Notes: generated by a model not told the origin, from the sequence alone. A stretch of DNA of 64,000 nt from JBBROS01 sp965213855 (GCA_965213855.1 CBDCAA010000007.1:1054001-1118000); one strand, 5' to 3'. Positions 55,488 through 64,000 are shown, counted from the stretch's first letter. Made by a program: numbers and translations.

Positions 55488-56821
55488 CAAGCGCACCGAG
55501 ACTGGACGTGACGCAGCTCATCGACGAGCGCCCGGTCGGCGCCTACCAGGCGTTCGTCATGGCGCTGTGCGCGCTGGTAGCGTTCCTGGACGGGGTGGAC
55601 TCGCTGGCGATCGCGGTCGGCGCGCCGCTGATCGTCACGGACCTGCACCTGCCGCGCGCACTGATCGGGCCCATCCTGTCCGCATCCCTGCTCGGCGCCG
55701 TCGTGGGCGCGCTGCTGTTTGGGCCGTTGGGCGACCGGTTCGGACGAAAGCGGATGCTGGTGGTGGCAGCGGCGTCGTTCGGCGCATTCACGGTGCTGAC
55801 CGCCTATGCAAGCTCACCCACGCAACTGCTGGCCGTGCGCTTCCTGGCCGGGATGGGCTTGGGCGGGGCCACGCCGTGCTTCCTGGCGCTGTCGTCCGAG
55901 TTCGCGCCGGCCCGGTCCCGCGCCGCGGTCGCCAGCCTGATCTGGGCGGCCTATCCGATGGGCGCCGCGGTGGGCAGCTTCATCAACGCCGCCATCCTGC
56001 GCACGGCGGATTGGCGGACCATGTTCCTGGCGTGCGGGGTGGTCCCGATCGGCGTGGCGCTGTTGCTGGCGGCATTCCTGCCGGAGTCCATCCGCTACCT
56101 GCTGGCCGCCGGCCGCGACCCGGCGCGCGCCGCCCACATTGCCGGGCGGGTGGTGCCGGACCTGCCGCCCGGCGCGGCAATCGCCATGCCGACTGCACCG
56201 GCGCGCATCGTGCCGGTTGCCGACCTGTTCACCCGCGGCCGGGCGGCGACGACGCTGCTGCTTTGGGTGCCGTTCGTCACCGGGTTCGGCACGCTTGCCA
56301 TCGTTGCCTACTGGACGCCGGCGCTGTTGCGCGAGAACGGCATCGCCCCCGCCGACACTGCCTTCGTGCTGGGCATGCAGAGCATCGGCTCCATCATCGG
56401 CATGGCGATCTCCGGGTGGCTGCTGGAACGGCTGGGCGCGACGGCGGTGCTCGGCACGGCGCTGCTGGCCGGGGCGGTGGCGACTGCCGCCATCGGTTCC
56501 TTCGCCCAGACGGTCGGTGGCGTGTCGGCGGTCGAGGCAGCGTCGTGTTTCTTCGTGGGCCTTGGCTCCGCCGGGTCGATCGGGCTGGCGACGCAGGTCT
56601 ACCCGACCGCGCTGCGCTCGACGGGCCTGGGTTGGGCCATGGGAGCGGGCCGCCTGGGCCAGGTCGGCGCCACGCTGTTGACGGGGGTGATGGTCGGCCG
56701 CGGCTGGGGCAGTTCGGAGGTGTTCCTCGCCCTCGGCGTCGCCCCGCTTGTCGGTGCGGCCAGCGTGCTGGCGATGCACTGGCAGGTGCGGCGGATACCG
56801 GCCGCGTCGGTCCCGGCCTGA
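55484..56821 (+). CDS. MFS aromatic acid:H+ symporter (AAHS type)
   Basis: A 445-residue carrier with 12 membrane helices. The first-helix motif ALCALVAFLDGVDSLAIAVGAPLI and the loop GPLGDRFGRKRMLV are typical of the aromatic acid:H+ symporter group (PcaK/MhpT-like). It likely imports the substrate of the monooxygenase. Coupled by ATGA to the gene upstream. Confidence 0.9.
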   Translation: MTSAPRLDVTQLIDERPVGAYQAFVMALCALVAFLDGVDSLAIAVGAPLIVTDLHLPRALIGPILSASLLGAVVGALLFGPLGDRFGRKRMLVVAAASFGAFTVLTAYASSPTQLLAVRFLAGMGLGGATPCFLALSSEFAPARSRAAVASLIWAAYPMGAAVGSFINAAILRTADWRTMFLACGVVPIGVALLLAAFLPESIRYLLAAGRDPARAAHIAGRVVPDLPPGAAIAMPTAPARIVPVADLFTRGRAATTLLLWVPFVTGFGTLAIVAYWTPALLRENGIAPADTAFVLGMQSIGSIIGMAISGWLLERLGATAVLGTALLAGAVATAAIGSFAQTVGGVSAVEAASCFFVGLGSAGSIGLATQVYPTALRSTGLGWAMGAGRLGQVGATLLTGVMVGRGWGSSEVFLALGVAPLVGAASVLAMHWQVRRIPAASVPA

Positions 56822-56855
56822 CACGTATCGCAATTGCTTCGGAAGGAATAGACGG

Positions 56856-57719
56856 ATGCGCCTCGTTGCCTACAGCCGTGATGGAAGACCCGGACTGGCT
56901 GCGTCCGGACCGGACGGCCGCTTCCATGGCGGGCCTACGCGGGACGGGATCGCCGCCCATCTGGACGGTGGCCCCGAGGGGCTGACGGCGTTAACGCGCG
57001 GCCTGCTCGCTCAGCCGGAGATCGACCTGGACGCGGTGGACCTGCTGCCGCCGCTGCCGAACCCCCCCAAAATCATCTGCGTCGGCCTGAACTACGCGGA
57101 TCACTCCGCGGAAAGCGGGTTCGCCGTGCCGGACTATCCAACGGTGTTCGGGCGTTTCGCCTCCAGCTTGATCGGCCACGGGGCGCCCATCATCCGACCG
57201 CGCCTATCGGAACAGCTCGACTACGAGGGAGAGTTCGTCGCCGTGATCGGGCGCGGCGGACGCGACATCCCTAAGGCCCGTGCCCTGGACCACGTGGTGG
57301 CGTACTCTTTGTTCAACGACGCCTCGATCCGCGACTACCAGTTCAAGGCGCCGCAATGGACGGTTGGCAAGAATTTCGACGGCACGGGCGCGTTCGGCCC
57401 CTGGCTGGTCACCGCCGACGCGCTGCCGCCGGGCTGCGCCGGGTTGCGGCTGCGGACGCGCCTGAACGGCGAGGTGGTGCAGGATGCCTCCACGGACGAC
57501 CTGGTGTTCGACGTGGCCACCCTGGTCAGCACGCTAAGCGAGGCGTGGACGCTCGAGCCCGGGGACCTGATCGTCACCGGCACGCCGTCCGGCGTCGGCC
57601 TGGCGCGCAAGCCGCCGCTGTGGATGAAACCCGGCGACGTCTGCGAGGTCGAGCTGGAAGGGCTGGGCGTGCTGCGCAACCCGATCGCGGACCAGCCGGC
57701 CACGGGAGCCGCGCCGTGA
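56856..57719 (+). CDS. fumarylacetoacetate hydrolase family enzyme
   Basis: A 287-residue FAH-family protein. Core motifs are KIICVGLNYADHSAESG near residue 75, LDYEGEFVAVIG near residue 125 with metal-binding acids, and FNDASIRDYQ, then VGKNFDGTGAFGPWL. In meta-cleavage pathways such enzymes act as isomerase/decarboxylase or acylpyruvate hydrolase. Its stop overlaps the GTG start of the hydrolase gene (GTGA). Confidence 0.9.
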   Translation: MRLVAYSRDGRPGLAASGPDGRFHGGPTRDGIAAHLDGGPEGLTALTRGLLAQPEIDLDAVDLLPPLPNPPKIICVGLNYADHSAESGFAVPDYPTVFGRFASSLIGHGAPIIRPRLSEQLDYEGEFVAVIGRGGRDIPKARALDHVVAYSLFNDASIRDYQFKAPQWTVGKNFDGTGAFGPWLVTADALPPGCAGLRLRTRLNGEVVQDASTDDLVFDVATLVSTLSEAWTLEPGDLIVTGTPSGVGLARKPPLWMKPGDVCEVELEGLGVLRNPIADQPATGAAP

Positions 57720-58714
57720 AGCGACGATCCCTGATCGCCGCGCTGATCGCTCCGGTCGCAGCGCAAAGCCAAACCACCCCACAGCCCGGGAGGCCCGACA
57801 TGTCCGCGTCCATGATCCAACAGCACCAGGCGATGTTGCTCGCACAATGCCCGCCCCCGCCGCCGCGCATCCCGGCGGCCGAAGCCGGGCCGATCCACGT
57901 CACCCGCTGGGGCCAGGACGGGCCGCGCGTGGTGATCATCCACGGCGGCGTGCAGGGCGGGCTCGGGGGCGGCCCCAGCACCTTCGCCGGTCAGGAGGCG
58001 CTGGCGCAACGCGGTTGGCGACTGGAGCTGCCGGACCGACCCGGCTTCGGCAGCAGCCCGAGCCGTGGCCCCGAAGACATGGAGGCGGATGCTGTCTGGA
58101 TTGCCGACATGCTGGGCGACGGCGCCTTCCTAATCGGCCATTCCTGGGGCGGCGCCGAGGCGCTGCTCGCCGCCGCCCACCGACCAGGTGCCGTCCGCGC
58201 CCTGGTGCTGGTCGAGCCGGCGATGCAATCCCTGCTGTTCGGCAGCCCGCGCATCGCCGCCGACTTGGCGCTGCAGGCCAGCGCCGGTCAGTTCGGCGGC
58301 GTCATCATGGCAGCCAAGACGCCGGCGGATTACGCGCTCGGCTTCGGCCGCGTGCTCGGCACCGCCGACAGCGGCAGCACCACGCCAGGCACCGCTATGG
58401 CTGGGCTGCAGGCTGACCCGGCAGCGGCGACGCGGTTCGGCTGCTCCTTGCTGCAGGCCCGCATGGCGCCGCCCCCTGCCCTGCGGCAGGCTGCCGAGCA
58501 GGTCGCCACCGCGGGCATCCCCACCCTCGTCATCACCGGCGGCTGGAGCCCGTTCTTCGACGCCGTTGGGGAGATGGCGGCCGGGTTGACCCACGGCCGC
58601 CACCTGGTGGTGCGGTCGCCCAACCACTTCGTCCAGCTCGCCGCCGCGGATGGCTTCAACACCGCCGTGGACGCCTTCCTGCGCGAGGCCGGGCCGGACC
58701 GACCGACACCGTAG
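57716..58714 (+). CDS. alpha/beta hydrolase with N-terminal leader
   Basis: A 332-residue alpha/beta-fold hydrolase. Nucleophile elbow GHSWGG near residue 142, acid in the VITGG region and catalytic His in SPNHFVQ. The N-terminus KRRSLIAALIAPVAAQSQ looks like an export signal, which is odd for a cytoplasmic C-C bond hydrolase; an internal ATG at 57800 would give a leaderless protein. Possible roles: meta-cleavage product hydrolase, or a periplasmic esterase releasing aromatic acids. Confidence 0.84.
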   Translation: MKRRSLIAALIAPVAAQSQTTPQPGRPDMSASMIQQHQAMLLAQCPPPPPRIPAAEAGPIHVTRWGQDGPRVVIIHGGVQGGLGGGPSTFAGQEALAQRGWRLELPDRPGFGSSPSRGPEDMEADAVWIADMLGDGAFLIGHSWGGAEALLAAAHRPGAVRALVLVEPAMQSLLFGSPRIAADLALQASAGQFGGVIMAAKTPADYALGFGRVLGTADSGSTTPGTAMAGLQADPAAATRFGCSLLQARMAPPPALRQAAEQVATAGIPTLVITGGWSPFFDAVGEMAAGLTHGRHLVVRSPNHFVQLAAADGFNTAVDAFLREAGPDRPTP

Positions 58715-58810
58715 CACGCGACGGCGGCAACGACCGCCGGCGCGATCGAGGAACAACGAAAATCCAAGGAAGCCGCGGCGAGCCTCGCCGCGGCAAGGGG
58801 AGGATTCGAC

Positions 58811-60322
58811 ATGAAGCAATATCTGCTCGCGACGACGGTAGCGGCCTTTCTGCTCGCCGCGTCGCCCGGCCTCGCCTGGGCGCAACCCGCCCTCGGCAGG
58901 CCGGGCACGCCGGAAGGCCCAGGCTTCGGCGCGTCACCGGCCGCGCCGACCAGCCCGGAAGGCCAGACCGCGGTGCCGAACCTGAACACGACCGGGGATC
59001 AGACGCTGCCGCAGGTGTCGGTGCCAACTTCTCCGCCGCCGCGCATCGGTCTGTTCCCCGAGTTCGGGGACAAGCTGCTGAACGCAGGCATCGATTTCCA
59101 TGGCATCGCGTTCGACCACTTCCTCGCCAACCCGACGGCCGGCAGCGTGCCGGGGCAGACCAACAACCTGTTCGTCTTCCGCCCCGCCGCCGACTTCGAC
59201 CTGCAGAAACTCGTCGGCATCCCCGGCGGCAACGTCCACCTGGGCCTGTCCTTCTTCGGCCTGCGCGCGGACATCCCGCAGATCATCACCCAGGCCGGCG
59301 GCGTGATGACGGGCTTCCAGACCACGCCGTCCACGCAGACCAACCTGCTCTCCGTGCTGACCTACGAGCAGCGCTTCCTCGACGGCCGCCTATCCATCGA
59401 GGCCGGGCGGACGAACGTCTACAACTACTTCCTGCTGCCGAACTCGCTCGATCCGTTCACACACTTCTCCAGCACGTTCCAGGTCGTGGGCGACTTCAAC
59501 TCCAATCCCTACCCGGTCTGGGGCGGCCGGGCGACCTACCGGATCACGCCCACCTGGTATGTCCAGGCCGGCGCGTTCGAGGACAACTACCGCTACGCCG
59601 TCAACTACGGCGATCGCTTCGGCACGAACAAGGCGACCGGCGCGCAAATCCTGGGCGAGGTCGGCTACCGCAGCGAGTTCAGCAACGCCGCCTACCCGGC
59701 GAACCTCGAGGTCGGGTTCGAGTGGAACACGTCGCCCTACGGCGACCGGACCGCCAACAACAAGGGCACGGCGGCACCGATTATCCGCCCGATCACCTCC
59801 GCCGGGCCGTTCGCCGGCGGCGGCGTGATCTTCGCGCAGGGACAGAAGGTGTTCTATCGCGGCCCTGCTCGGCCAGAAGGCGGGCCGCCGTTCAACATCG
59901 CGCTGTATGGCTCGCTCGACACCTCGGTGGACAAGCCGCAGGCGATCGACTTCGACATGCTGGCGGGCGTGAACGTGACGGGCTTCGTGCCCGGGCGGCC
60001 ACTCGACGCGTTCGGCCTCCAATTCAAATACCAGCGGCTGAGCGCAATCGAGCAGGCCCGCGAAACGCTGGTCCAGCGCATCGTCGGGCACCTGGACGGA
60101 ACGCAGTCCCGCAACGGTTATGCCATCGAGCTGGTCGGGAACGTGCAGTTCACTCCGGCGATCTCGGTCCGGCCGATCGTCGAATACTTCATTCACCCGG
60201 ACAACTACTACGGCCCACCCGCGGCGGGTCGCTACCAGCGGCCGCAGAGCGGGTTCGAGGCCGGAGTGTTCGCAGTGGTGTCCCTGGGCCGGCTGCTCGG
60301 CACCAGCACAAAGCCGTTCTGA
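58811..60322 (+). CDS. OprB-type outer membrane porin
   Basis: A 503-residue porin. Signal peptide of 24 residues (LAWAQP), a proline-rich linker, then a beta-barrel of the carbohydrate-selective OprB family (GLFPEFGDKLLNAGIDFHG, LFVFRPAADFDLQ, LSIEAGRTNVYNYF). Aromatic residues end the chain. Being last in the aromatic cluster, it probably lets aromatic or glycosylated substrates cross the outer membrane; that role is inferred. Confidence 0.88.
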   Translation: MKQYLLATTVAAFLLAASPGLAWAQPALGRPGTPEGPGFGASPAAPTSPEGQTAVPNLNTTGDQTLPQVSVPTSPPPRIGLFPEFGDKLLNAGIDFHGIAFDHFLANPTAGSVPGQTNNLFVFRPAADFDLQKLVGIPGGNVHLGLSFFGLRADIPQIITQAGGVMTGFQTTPSTQTNLLSVLTYEQRFLDGRLSIEAGRTNVYNYFLLPNSLDPFTHFSSTFQVVGDFNSNPYPVWGGRATYRITPTWYVQAGAFEDNYRYAVNYGDRFGTNKATGAQILGEVGYRSEFSNAAYPANLEVGFEWNTSPYGDRTANNKGTAAPIIRPITSAGPFAGGGVIFAQGQKVFYRGPARPEGGPPFNIALYGSLDTSVDKPQAIDFDMLAGVNVTGFVPGRPLDAFGLQFKYQRLSAIEQARETLVQRIVGHLDGTQSRNGYAIELVGNVQFTPAISVRPIVEYFIHPDNYYGPPAAGRYQRPQSGFEAGVFAVVSLGRLLGTSTKPF

Positions 60323-60332
60323 TGGCGATAAG

Positions 60333-60379
60333 CCCGCTGGCACCCGACACCGCCGTCCGTGCCAAACGCTGCCAGCGGG
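60333..60379. terminator. convergent hairpin after the porin gene
   Basis: CCCGCTGGCA (60333-60342) and TGCCAGCGGG (60370-60379) form a perfect ten-base stem around a 27-base loop, between the convergent porin and LysR genes. No T-run, so it may act through structure or Rho. Confidence 0.5.
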
Positions 60380-60413
60380 TCAACTCCTCAACCACCAACG
60401 CTTTCTTCAGTGT

Positions 60414-61316
60414 TCAGCCATCCAGGTCCAATGCCACCTCGCTGATGAGGGACCTGAGCCAACGGTGTGCGGGATCATGCCGGTAGCGCATGTGCCAGGC
60501 CATCTCGACCGGGAACGTGCCGAGGTCAGCCGGCGGAGAGAGCACCTTGAGCCGGGGATCGTGTGCCAGCCGGCGACAGACCAGACCTGGCAGCGTTGCG
60601 CAGTAGTCGGTGACGGCGACCATTTCGGCCACCGCGAAGAAGTTGGTGACCGAGATCGCCACATCGCGCTTGAGCCGTTGTTGCGCCAGCGCCTGGAACA
60701 GCCCCGCGCGCAGGCGGCCAGGCGGCACCACGTTGACGTGCTTGAGCCGCTCGAACTGGCCACGGGTGATGCTGCTGGCGATCTCGGGATGGCCTGCCCG
60801 CACCACGCAGGCGTAGCCCTCGTCGAAAAGATGCTGGACGACCAGGCTGTCCGGCGGATCCGTGACCCGGCCAAGCACCAGCGCGGTGGTGCCGGAGACG
60901 ACCCCTGTTTCCGCCAGGTCGTTGCCATACGGGATCAGACGCAGCGTGATGCCGGGTGCAACCACGCGGAGCTTTGCGACGAGTGCGGGGATCAGGACCA
61001 GTTCGACGTATCCGTTGGGCGCCACGGTCAGCCGCCGCTCGGCCGTGGCAGGGTCGAACTCCTGTTGACCGAGCACGGCGTCGTCGAGCCTTGCCAGCGC
61101 TTGCGCAATCACCGGCGCCAGTTCGACGGCAACCGGGGTCGGCTGGATGCCGTAGCGTTCGCGGATGAAAAGCTGATCCTGCAGGGTGGTCCGCAGGCGT
61201 GAAAGCGCGTTCGACAGCGCTGGTTGGGTCATGCCCAGGCGCTCGGCGGCGCGTGTGACGCTGCGCTCCTCCATCAGGGCGACGAAGATCGGCAGCAGGT
61301 TCAGGTCATAACGCAT
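60414..61316 (-). CDS. LysR-family regulator (NodD/PcpR-like)
   Basis: A 300-residue LysR-type regulator starting MRYDLNLLPIFVALMEERSVTRAAERLGMTQPALSNAL, the N-terminus of the NodD/PcpR/LinR-like subgroup. Start set at 61316; upstream residues in frame are non-coding. It is divergent from a DJ-1/PfpI gene across a region holding a CTGAAAT-N11-ATTTCAG operator, so it likely controls that gene and itself. Confidence 0.92.
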   Translation of the reverse strand: MRYDLNLLPIFVALMEERSVTRAAERLGMTQPALSNALSRLRTTLQDQLFIRERYGIQPTPVAVELAPVIAQALARLDDAVLGQQEFDPATAERRLTVAPNGYVELVLIPALVAKLRVVAPGITLRLIPYGNDLAETGVVSGTTALVLGRVTDPPDSLVVQHLFDEGYACVVRAGHPEIASSITRGQFERLKHVNVVPPGRLRAGLFQALAQQRLKRDVAISVTNFFAVAEMVAVTDYCATLPGLVCRRLAHDPRLKVLSPPADLGTFPVEMAWHMRYRHDPAHRWLRSLISEVALDLDG

Positions 61317-61339
61317 AGGATATGCTGTCACCTGTATAT

Positions 61340-61364
61340 CTGAAATCCAAACAATCAATTTCAG
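61340..61364. promoter_or_regulatory. LysR-type operator (T-N11-A dyad)
   Basis: CTGAAAT at 61340-61346 and ATTTCAG at 61358-61364, a perfect seven-base dyad with an 11-base spacer, which matches the LysR-box consensus. It is AT-rich in a GC-rich genome and lies 24 bases from the regulator start and 68 from the divergent gene. Confidence 0.82.
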
Positions 61365-61431
61365 GAATGCCTGGACTGAGGTCATATCCGGCTCGCCCGC
61401 GACAGACGCGGACGGTTCAACGGAGGCGCAG

Positions 61432-62229
61432 ATGACCAAGGGAACAGTGCTCGTGGTGGGCTCGAACGCCACACGGATCGAGCTTCAGGGCAGTGGCTCG
61501 GCCGCAATCGGGCAGTATCTCAACGAGACGGTCGTCCCGGCGATGGCGCTGATTGAGGCTGGATACACGGTCGCGCTGGCCACGCCGGACGGAACCAAGC
61601 CGCACATCGACCCGGTGTCGGACGCGACACAGCACTTCGGAGGCGACAAGGCCGCCCACGCCCGCGCCCAGAACTTCTACGCCGGCGACCTGTCCATGAA
61701 CCAGGTGCGCACGCTGCGCTCGGTGATCGATGCTGGGCTGGACGACTACGCCGGGGTGTTCGTGCCAGGCGGGCACGCGCCGGCGGTGGATCTGATGCAG
61801 GATGCGGACCTGGGCGCGATCCTGCGGCACTTCCACAAGGTTGGACGGCCGACCGCGCTGCTCTGCCACGGCCCCGTGGCGACCGTGGCGGCAATGCCGC
61901 GTGCGCGCGAGTTCCGTGCCGCCCTGATCGCCGGGGACAGGTCCGCAGCGAGCGAGTTCGCCCAAGACTGGATCTATGCCGGCTACGGAATGACCGTGTT
62001 CTCCGTGAGCGAGGAACGGGCGGCCGAAGACATCCTCCATGGCAGGCTGTGTTTCACCATGCCTGACGCCCTCCTGTTGGCGAGGGCGACGCTTAGCACC
62101 GAGGCTGAAGACTCCACGCCCAACGTGGTGGTCGACCGCGAGCTGATCACGGGTCAGAACCCGAGTTCGGACCATCTAATCGCAGCCAAGCTGGTCGAGG
62201 CACTCGGCCAAGTGACCCTGGCCGCGTAG
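61432..62229 (+). CDS. DJ-1/PfpI family protein
   Basis: A 265-residue class-I glutamine-amidotransferase-like protein. The nucleophile elbow is LLCHGPVA with Cys145-His146, preceded by VFVPGGHAPAVDL. Members include Hsp31-type chaperone/glyoxalases and isocyanide hydratases; this one resembles the Hsp31-like group by length. Controlled by the divergent LysR gene through the dyad upstream (inference). Confidence 0.87.
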   Translation: MTKGTVLVVGSNATRIELQGSGSAAIGQYLNETVVPAMALIEAGYTVALATPDGTKPHIDPVSDATQHFGGDKAAHARAQNFYAGDLSMNQVRTLRSVIDAGLDDYAGVFVPGGHAPAVDLMQDADLGAILRHFHKVGRPTALLCHGPVATVAAMPRAREFRAALIAGDRSAASEFAQDWIYAGYGMTVFSVSEERAAEDILHGRLCFTMPDALLLARATLSTEAEDSTPNVVVDRELITGQNPSSDHLIAAKLVEALGQVTLAA

Positions 62230-62694
62230 GCACGCACATGGCTGGCGGGGCGCCAAGCTTGTGCTCCGCCGTGCTCTGTCCCGAGGCTAGACTTCTTTGC
62301 CAGAGTCATCGTTATTCGGGTCGTGTTAGGTCGACGAACGCTTACCAAGACGATGTCTGCTTTCCCATACATCTTCTCTGGAGCAGACAGTCCGCTCCCG
62401 TGAAGGGTTTCGGACGCCGCTTGGCGTTCGAAAGTCTCCGAGGAACGACCCCGCGGGCCGGCAGCGGTCAGTATGGGGTTTAGGACTTCGGCCGGGCTGC
62501 GAGCATTGGCCGTTGGCGGGCAATTGGCCGTGGGGAGCGGGAAGAAGCCCGTGCGGTCAAGCCTTCCTCATTGAATGTCGATGCGAAGTCCTCACCGGAT
62601 TTGGCGTTTTCGGCGCTTTGTCCGGGGTAGCGGCCGCAGTCCATCATCGACCGCAACGGGGCTGCGATTTCGGGGCCGTCGGTGCCGTGCCGGA
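62230..62694. other. 465-bp non-coding stretch next to the IS91 element
   Basis: No supported gene. The right half (from about 62480) probably is the trailing end of the IS91-type element beyond the transposase stop; the exact terminus is not identifiable by eye. Confidence 0.4.
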
Positions 62695-63918
62695 TCACGG
62701 CCATATCCTCCGGACTGACCGCGGTGGTGCAGGCGGCGCACGTGGCTGGCTGCATCGCTCGAAAGTCTCGAGGATGAGCATGCGGCCGCCGCAGCAGGGG
62801 CAAGGCGGCCGGTGATCCGACGGCTCCGGCGCCTCATCCGGTTCAGGAGCCGGCAGCGGTGCGGCGAGGAGTTGGCGCACATGGGCGAGCTTGTCGCGAC
62901 GGCAGCCGCTGGCGAGCAGGCCGTAATGGCGGATGCGATGGAACCCGCGCGGCAGGACGTGCAGCAGGAACCTGCGGATGAACTCGTCGGTCGTCAGCGT
63001 CATGACCTGGTAGCGCTCGGCGCCGCTGCGGCGATAGTCCTTGTATCGGAACGTCACCCCGCGCTCGTCGAGCGCCAGCAGCCGGCGGTTGGAGATGGCG
63101 ACCCGGTGGGTGTAGCGCGACAGGTAGGCCAGCACCGCCGCTGGCCCGGCAAACGGCGGCTTGGCGTAGACGATCCAGGGCTCCCTTCGGGTCGGCGCCA
63201 CGTGGCGCAGGAACGTCCTGCGCTCGCACAGGGCGGCCCGGTTGCCATGGAACTGGAGCTGGCCCGCGTCGAACAGCTCCATCAGCCGGGTGAGGAACAA
63301 CCGGCGGAACAGCTTGCCGAGCACGCGCACCGGCAGCAGGAACGCCGCGCGGGACGACACCCAGCGCTGGCCGTCGAGCGAGATGCCGCCGCCGGGCACG
63401 ATCATGTGGATGTGCGGGTGGTGGGTCAGCGCCGAGCCCCAGCTGTGCAGCACGGCGGTGATGCCGATGCGGGCGCCGAGATGTCGCGGGTCGACGGCGA
63501 TGGTGAGCATGGTCTGCGACGCCGCGCGGAACAGCAGGTCGTAGACCACGGCCTTGTTCTGGGCGGCGATGACGGCGATCTCGGCGGGCAGGCTGAATAC
63601 GACGTGGAAGTAGCCGACCGGCAGCAGGTCGGCCTCGCGTGCCGCCAGCCAGTCGCGCGCGGCGGCGGCCTGGCACTTGGGACAATGCCAGTTGCGGCAG
63701 CTGTTATAGGCGATGCGGCGGTGGCCGCAGTCCTGGCAGCCCTCGACATGGCCACCGAGGGCGGCGGTGCGGCAGGTCTCGATCGCCGCCATGACCTTGA
63801 GCTGGCCGAGACTGAGGTGGCCGGCATGGGCGGCCCGAAAGGCGGGACCGTGTCGGCGGAGTTGTCGGCGACCTCGAGCGCGGGTCGCGTCACGGTCAGC
63901 CGCCGGGACTGGCTCCAA
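62695..63918 (-). CDS. IS91-family transposase
   Basis: A 407-residue rolling-circle transposase. The N-terminal zinc finger has CQDCGHRR...CRNWHCPKCQ, the HUH motif is HHPHIHMIVPGGG near residue 168, and the catalytic tyrosine region is YLSRYTHRVAISNRRLL. The C-terminus has a second CPCCGGRM zinc motif. The usual family start (VTRPALEVAD) lies at a GTG at 63893, two bases after the upstream stop, but in another frame; the matching frame resumes at RRHGPAF. So either translation begins at 63918 or a one-base change has shifted the N-terminus. Confidence 0.9.
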   Translation of the reverse strand: MEPVPAADRDATRARGRRQLRRHGPAFRAAHAGHLSLGQLKVMAAIETCRTAALGGHVEGCQDCGHRRIAYNSCRNWHCPKCQAAAARDWLAAREADLLPVGYFHVVFSLPAEIAVIAAQNKAVVYDLLFRAASQTMLTIAVDPRHLGARIGITAVLHSWGSALTHHPHIHMIVPGGGISLDGQRWVSSRAAFLLPVRVLGKLFRRLFLTRLMELFDAGQLQFHGNRAALCERRTFLRHVAPTRREPWIVYAKPPFAGPAAVLAYLSRYTHRVAISNRRLLALDERGVTFRYKDYRRSGAERYQVMTLTTDEFIRRFLLHVLPRGFHRIRHYGLLASGCRRDKLAHVRQLLAAPLPAPEPDEAPEPSDHRPPCPCCGGRMLILETFERCSQPRAPPAPPRSVRRIWP

Positions 63919-64000
63919 CGCTGTGACTGGGCTCGATGCGCGCCATGATCTTGTCGAGCGGCCTGGTCACGGTGCGCACCGTCTTGGTCGCCACCCGGGT
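63896..64000 (-). CDS. C-terminus of an upstream gene, probably tyrosine recombinase of the IS91-type element
   Basis: Thirty-four codons ending in TGA at 63896, reading TRVATKTVRTVTRPLDKIMA then RIEPSHS. No catalytic residues lie inside the window; the assignment rests on the fixed gene order of IS91-like elements that carry an integrase ahead of the transposase. Confidence 0.45.
   Translation of the reverse strand, partial: TRVATKTVRTVTRPLDKIMARIEPSHSVGASPGG

Larger units (their letters stand above)
62695..64000 (-). mobile_element. IS91-family element, partial at window edge
   Basis: Contains the Y2/HUH transposase gene and, upstream of it, the last codons of a second gene that is likely the element's companion tyrosine recombinase. 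The element continues past the right edge of the window; neither end is defined. Confidence 0.7.

Overview
The window is GC-rich DNA (visibly about 70% G+C in the core) with dense, often overlapping genes. The gene set (minCDE in the order minC-minD-minE, DUF1491, the DUF6600 envelope protein, TRAP and OmpA/OprB outer-membrane genes) fits an alphaproteobacterium, most likely of the Acetobacteraceae. That placement is inferred from gene content and style; no rRNA or tRNA gene is visible to confirm it.

Region 1-36 kb is mostly chromosomal core. The left edge holds an AMP-ligase that runs in frame into the start of a hotdog dehydratase domain (an aryl-polyene-type arrangement), then methylcrotonyl-CoA carboxylase (mccB-mccA, minus strand). 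Next come an intradiol ring-cleavage dioxygenase directly abutted by a beta-carbonic anhydrase, and a TetR regulator divergent from an unusual four-gene operon (OsmC-like, acyl-CoA-dehydrogenase-like, 2Fe-2S ferredoxin, double rhodanese). These are followed by a histidine kinase, a DUF6600 protein, an LplT-like MFS carrier, an amidase, a second MFS carrier, minCDE, a two-receiver response regulator, DUF1491, two tandem OmpA paralogues, an ATP-grasp/alpha-E pair, msrP without msrQ, a Nudix hydrolase, a TRAP transporter (dctPQM-type), a lipoprotein esterase and crcB.

Region 36.6-51.8 kb is an accessory island with lower coding density, broken genes and patches of lower G+C. It contains a WbsX-type glycan protein that loses its family sequence mid-domain, a pRiA4b ORF-3 fragment, a HEPN/RES toxin-like gene, a PD-(D/E)XK-like gene fused head-on to a phospholipase D-like fragment, a Panacea-type toxin-antitoxin pair, a 700-residue DUF4238 protein, an IS21 remnant, an intact IS3-family element with inverted repeats and a matching flanking duplication, a DUF2268 metalloprotease-like gene, and an MmyB-like regulator divergent from an MDR dehydrogenase.

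Region 51.8-62.2 kb is an aromatic-catabolism cluster. A LysR regulator diverges from a six-gene set: an extradiol dioxygenase, a flavoprotein aromatic monooxygenase, an aromatic-acid MFS importer, a fumarylacetoacetate-hydrolase-family enzyme, an alpha/beta hydrolase with a leader, and an OprB-type porin. A second LysR gene diverges from a DJ-1/PfpI protein across a clear LysR-type operator. The right edge is an IS91-family transposase preceded by the tail of what is probably its companion recombinase.

Functionally, the two ring-cleavage loci (5.5 kb and 52.9 kb), the two periplasmic or import systems (TRAP; porin plus MFS) and leucine/isovalerate catabolism (MCC) suggest a soil or water heterotroph using plant-derived aromatics and organic acids. 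The novelty candidates are the osmC-ACAD-ferredoxin-rhodanese operon, msrP coupled to a small membrane protein instead of msrQ, the ligase-dehydratase fusion, and the toxin/defence-like genes of the island.
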